Assembly (NCBI GenBank): GCA_001939145.1
Contig: LSRX01000132.1
Location: 555,950 to 619,949, forward strand
Length of the DNA stretch: 64,000 bases
Origin: Symbiodinium microadriaticum
Taxonomy: Eukaryota; Sar; Dinophyceae; Suessiales; Symbiodiniaceae
Direction of reading: 5' to 3'
Below, in pieces: positions 63,934 to 64,000 of the stretch (the first letter of the stretch is position 1; each line of letters begins with the position of its first letter). Under the pieces are notes generated by a model. The model ran no database searches. It saw only the letters and a program-made list of their open reading frames with translations, and was not told the DNA's origin. Made by a program: the position numbers and the translations under genes.

Positions 63934-64000
63934 TCTCTGCTGTGGACAAAGAAGGCGTTTGTCAGCTTGGATACATCCACTCTCCCCAACTCACCTCTGC

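Noticed and set aside
1..64000. Window as a true chromosome end
   Set aside because: TTTAGGG tracts occur throughout in both orientations and are degenerate; there is no long terminal perfect array.

Overview
The window looks like nuclear DNA of an alveolate, most probably a dinoflagellate. Short degenerate arrays of the plant/dinoflagellate-type telomere heptamer TTTAGGG/CCCTAAA occur every few hundred bases in both orientations. Between them lie short GC-richer islands that read like small exons, and there is one large Ty1/copia retrotransposon whose gag and pol layout resembles elements I associate with dinoflagellates. No rRNA, complete tRNA gene, CRISPR array or bacterial-type operon was seen. 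Two assembly gaps (12318-12643, 45859-46056) and two single-N joins (20480, 60649) break the sequence.

Layout. (1) 1-31100: telomere-like tracts, about 100-bp hairpin (MITE-like) elements of at least a dozen families, and exon-like islands on both strands. The best minus-strand islands are at 10817-11089, 13660-13881, 15814-16062, 16131-16270, 27726-28077 and 28834-29004; the best plus-strand ones are at 11702-12124, 20755-21019, 22262-22516 and 22958-23104. (2) 31101-42028: one 10.9-kb copia element on the minus strand with 329-bp LTRs that read identical, a 5-bp duplication (ACCCT), a primer site matching the anticodon arm of a tRNA, a polypurine tract, a gag frame, and a pol frame of more than 2,500 codons in the -1 frame. 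It lies inside a CCCTAAA tract and contains none itself. (3) 42029-64000: repeat-rich DNA again, with a 168-bp tandem array, microsatellites, a near-perfect 650-bp duplication that may be an assembly artefact, and many exon-like islands, among them a set of five related islands about 1.0-1.2 kb apart (49050-53530).

How the parts relate. The retroelement carries all functions expected of an autonomous copia element, and its identical LTRs imply a very recent insertion. The most unusual feature of the rest is that at least eight telomere-like tracts are bracketed by 12-20-bp direct repeats of unrelated sequence. One of them interrupts a hairpin element whose uninterrupted copies are also present here. 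This suggests the tracts were inserted as units with target duplication. Several exon-like islands end exactly where a GTTTAGGG run or a hairpin arm begins, so these insertions may often form intron ends. Host genes were called by reading-frame quality and splice-like borders only; none could be named, and their confidences are low.
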